From: JAGZHZ01 sp965150505
Lineage (GTDB): Bacteria > Bacillota > Clostridia > Lachnospirales > Lachnospiraceae
NCBI GenBank assembly: GCA_965150505.1
Contig: CBCTVZ010000001.1
Coordinates: 15,775 to 79,774, forward strand
Direction: 5' to 3'
DNA: 64,000 nt
The notes under the pieces are model-generated. The model was not told the DNA's origin. It worked only from the letters and a program-made list of their open reading frames with translations, and made no database searches. The translations under genes and the position numbers were made by a program. Positions 62,516 to 64,000 of the stretch are shown here, one piece after another (position 1 is the first letter of the stretch; every line of letters starts with the position of its first letter).

Positions 62516-64000
62516 ATGAAACTGAAGAAAACACACTTATATTCCCTGCTGCTTTTGGTGATGCTCTTGATGATGCCTTCACAAACTACAAACGCAGCAG
62601 TGAAATTGTCCACTCCCGTTTTAAAAAGTGCCAAATCTGCAGGGTACAATAAAATCACTGTTTCCTGGGGCAGAGTAGAAGGCGCTCAGGGATATCGCCT
62701 TTATCGAAAGACAGCCGGCGGTACGTGGCAAAATGTAAAGACATTGAGCGGCGTCAATTCTACCGTACATACCGATGATCGAAAGGTACAGACTGGTCAG
62801 AAATATTATTATACTGTTCGTGCGTATATCAAAAAAGATGGCGTGATCACTTGGAGTTCTTTCGACAAAACAGGTTTGACCGCCACAGCAAGTATGAATC
62901 GTGCTTCCATGATTTCCACTCATCTTAACGCCTCCTGTCACCCTGTTCTGAATTGGAAAGAGGTAGATGGCGCGCAAGGATACCGTGTTTATCGCCGTAT
63001 GCCAAAAGAAACCTGGAAAATCTTAAAGACGCTCGGTCCTTCCGTTCATTCTTATACCGATACTTCAGCAGTGGCTGGCAAAAAATATCAATATATGGTG
63101 CGCGCGTACCGCAGAGAATCTGGTGTATTACAGTTTAGTCCTGTGGACAATACGGGTGCAAAGACCGATTTAACGTTAAGTACGCCTTCTCTTAAGACGG
63201 CTGTGTACAGCGAAAGCTCCGACAAAGTTTCTGTTTCTTGGAATCCAGTGAAAAAGGCAACCGGATATTGTGTCTACCGAAAAGTTCCAGGAGGCATTTA
63301 TTTAAGAATTGCAAATGTGGATGCAAATACCACTTCTTATCAGGATAAAAACGATGCGGATGCCCCATATTATACTTATACGGTAAAGGCATATATGGCA
63401 TCTCCTGGAGCGGTAAGCTGGAGCGGCTGTGTCAACAAAGGTTCTCTTGCCATTCTTCCAGCCTTAAAAGATCCATCTGCACTGGATCGCTACGGTCTGA
63501 CTTTGATTGAAGGAACTTCCCAGCTGACCGTATCCCAGATGAGAGCCTATATAAAATCGGTCAATCCAAATGTTCCTGATTCTGTGCTGAAAATGATCCC
63601 TTATTATATTTCAGAGGGAAAAGCAGAAGGAATCCGCGGAGATCTTGCTTTTTGCCAGTCTTGTCTTGAAACCGGAAATTTTACATTTAAAGGCTCTGCT
63701 GTCACATTAGATCAAAATAACTTCTGTGGTCTTGGCGTCACCTCAAATGGTATGAAAGGCAATTCCTTTGCAACGCCTCAGCTTGGAATCCGCGCTCAGA
63801 TTCAGCATTTAAAGGCATATGCAAACAAAGAACCGCTCAGACAGACACAGATCGATCCTCGCTTCCATTATGTGACAAGAGGATGTTCTCCATATCTTCA
63901 GTGGCTTGGCATTCAAGAAAATCCGCTTGGATACGGATGGGCGGCAGGAGCTGATTATTCCGACCATATTTTGCGTATCTATAATTCCATACGAAATATG
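62516..64000 (+). CDS. Secreted glucosaminidase with FN3-like modules (3' end beyond window)
   Basis: The frame is open for 495 codons to the edge, starting at ATG 62516 with GGAAGGAG 7 nt upstream. Residues 1-28 form a signal peptide. Three fibronectin type III-like modules (~30-300) share the pattern W-x-x-V-x-G-A-x-G-Y-x-V-Y-R. From ~335 a glucosaminidase-type (GH73-like) domain carries GIRGDLAFCQSCLETGNF with a candidate catalytic Glu, followed by NNFCGLG and GIRAQIQHLKAYA. The enzyme would cut glycan strands of peptidoglycan. The C-terminus and any binding repeats lie outside the window. Confidence 0.88.
   Translation, partial: MKLKKTHLYSLLLLVMLLMMPSQTTNAAVKLSTPVLKSAKSAGYNKITVSWGRVEGAQGYRLYRKTAGGTWQNVKTLSGVNSTVHTDDRKVQTGQKYYYTVRAYIKKDGVITWSSFDKTGLTATASMNRASMISTHLNASCHPVLNWKEVDGAQGYRVYRRMPKETWKILKTLGPSVHSYTDTSAVAGKKYQYMVRAYRRESGVLQFSPVDNTGAKTDLTLSTPSLKTAVYSESSDKVSVSWNPVKKATGYCVYRKVPGGIYLRIANVDANTTSYQDKNDADAPYYTYTVKAYMASPGAVSWSGCVNKGSLAILPALKDPSALDRYGLTLIEGTSQLTVSQMRAYIKSVNPNVPDSVLKMIPYYISEGKAEGIRGDLAFCQSCLETGNFTFKGSAVTLDQNNFCGLGVTSNGMKGNSFATPQLGIRAQIQHLKAYANKEPLRQTQIDPRFHYVTRGCSPYLQWLGIQENPLGYGWAAGADYSDHILRIYNSIRNM

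Noticed and set aside
1..64000. Mobile elements, phage genes, tRNA or rRNA genes
   Set aside because: No transposase, integrase, phage structural gene, inverted-repeat ends or tRNA/rRNA sequence could be recognised on either strand.

Overview
The window is a low-GC Gram-positive chromosome segment, most likely from a gut Lachnospiraceae (Clostridia). The case rests on the T-box upstream of valS, the whiA/crh/rapZ block, AddAB instead of RecBCD, CdaA/CdaR, strong AGGAGG ribosome sites, cell-wall-binding-repeat surface enzymes and AT-rich intergenes. The genus cannot be fixed by reading alone. No tRNA, rRNA, prophage, insertion sequence or CRISPR array was seen. Almost all genes lie on the minus strand.

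Layout. (1) 1-13762: a surface polysaccharide operon on the minus strand. It has a priming sugar-phosphate transferase, two GT2 enzymes, a Wzm/Wzt-type ABC exporter, two GlfT2-like galactofuranosyltransferases, UDP-galactopyranose mutase and two paralogous pyruvyltransferase/FrhB proteins with swapped domain order. The product is probably a pyruvylated, galactofuranose-containing glycan. (2) 13949-20370: a membrane protein that looks split by an in-frame TAG, a secreted amidase with a Ser/Glu/Thr repeat stalk, and a divergent L,D-transpeptidase. A sequence matching the WalR box lies between the last two. (3) 20453-24615: HPr, CdaR, CdaA and two unrecognised membrane proteins, the last four joined by 4-base overlaps. 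(4) 24687-30145: AI-2E family exporter, ComF, RecD2 interrupted by one in-frame TAA, and MreB. (5) 30146-30799: a gene-free stretch with a tandem duplication that looks like two small RNA genes. (6) 30800-33634: uvrA. (7) 33855-43779: a sucrose/fructan ABC-transport and catabolism operon facing its LacI regulator, with repeated ACCGGT operators between them. (8) 43938-49070: uvrB, which appears to use an ATT start codon, then crh, whiA, rapZ and murB. (9) 49248-62046: a GtrA-YfhO fusion, addA, addB, and valS under a T-box leader. (10) 62516 to the end: a secreted glucosaminidase with FN3-like modules, cut by the window edge.

The observations most worth checking are the duplicated small RNA-like unit at 30338-30780, the AUU start of uvrB, the in-frame stops in recD2 and the 14.7 kb membrane protein, and the domain-permuted pyruvyltransferase/FrhB pair in which one FrhB copy has lost its cysteines. 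uvrB and recD2 are both DNA-repair genes, so sequence error and genuine loss both need testing.
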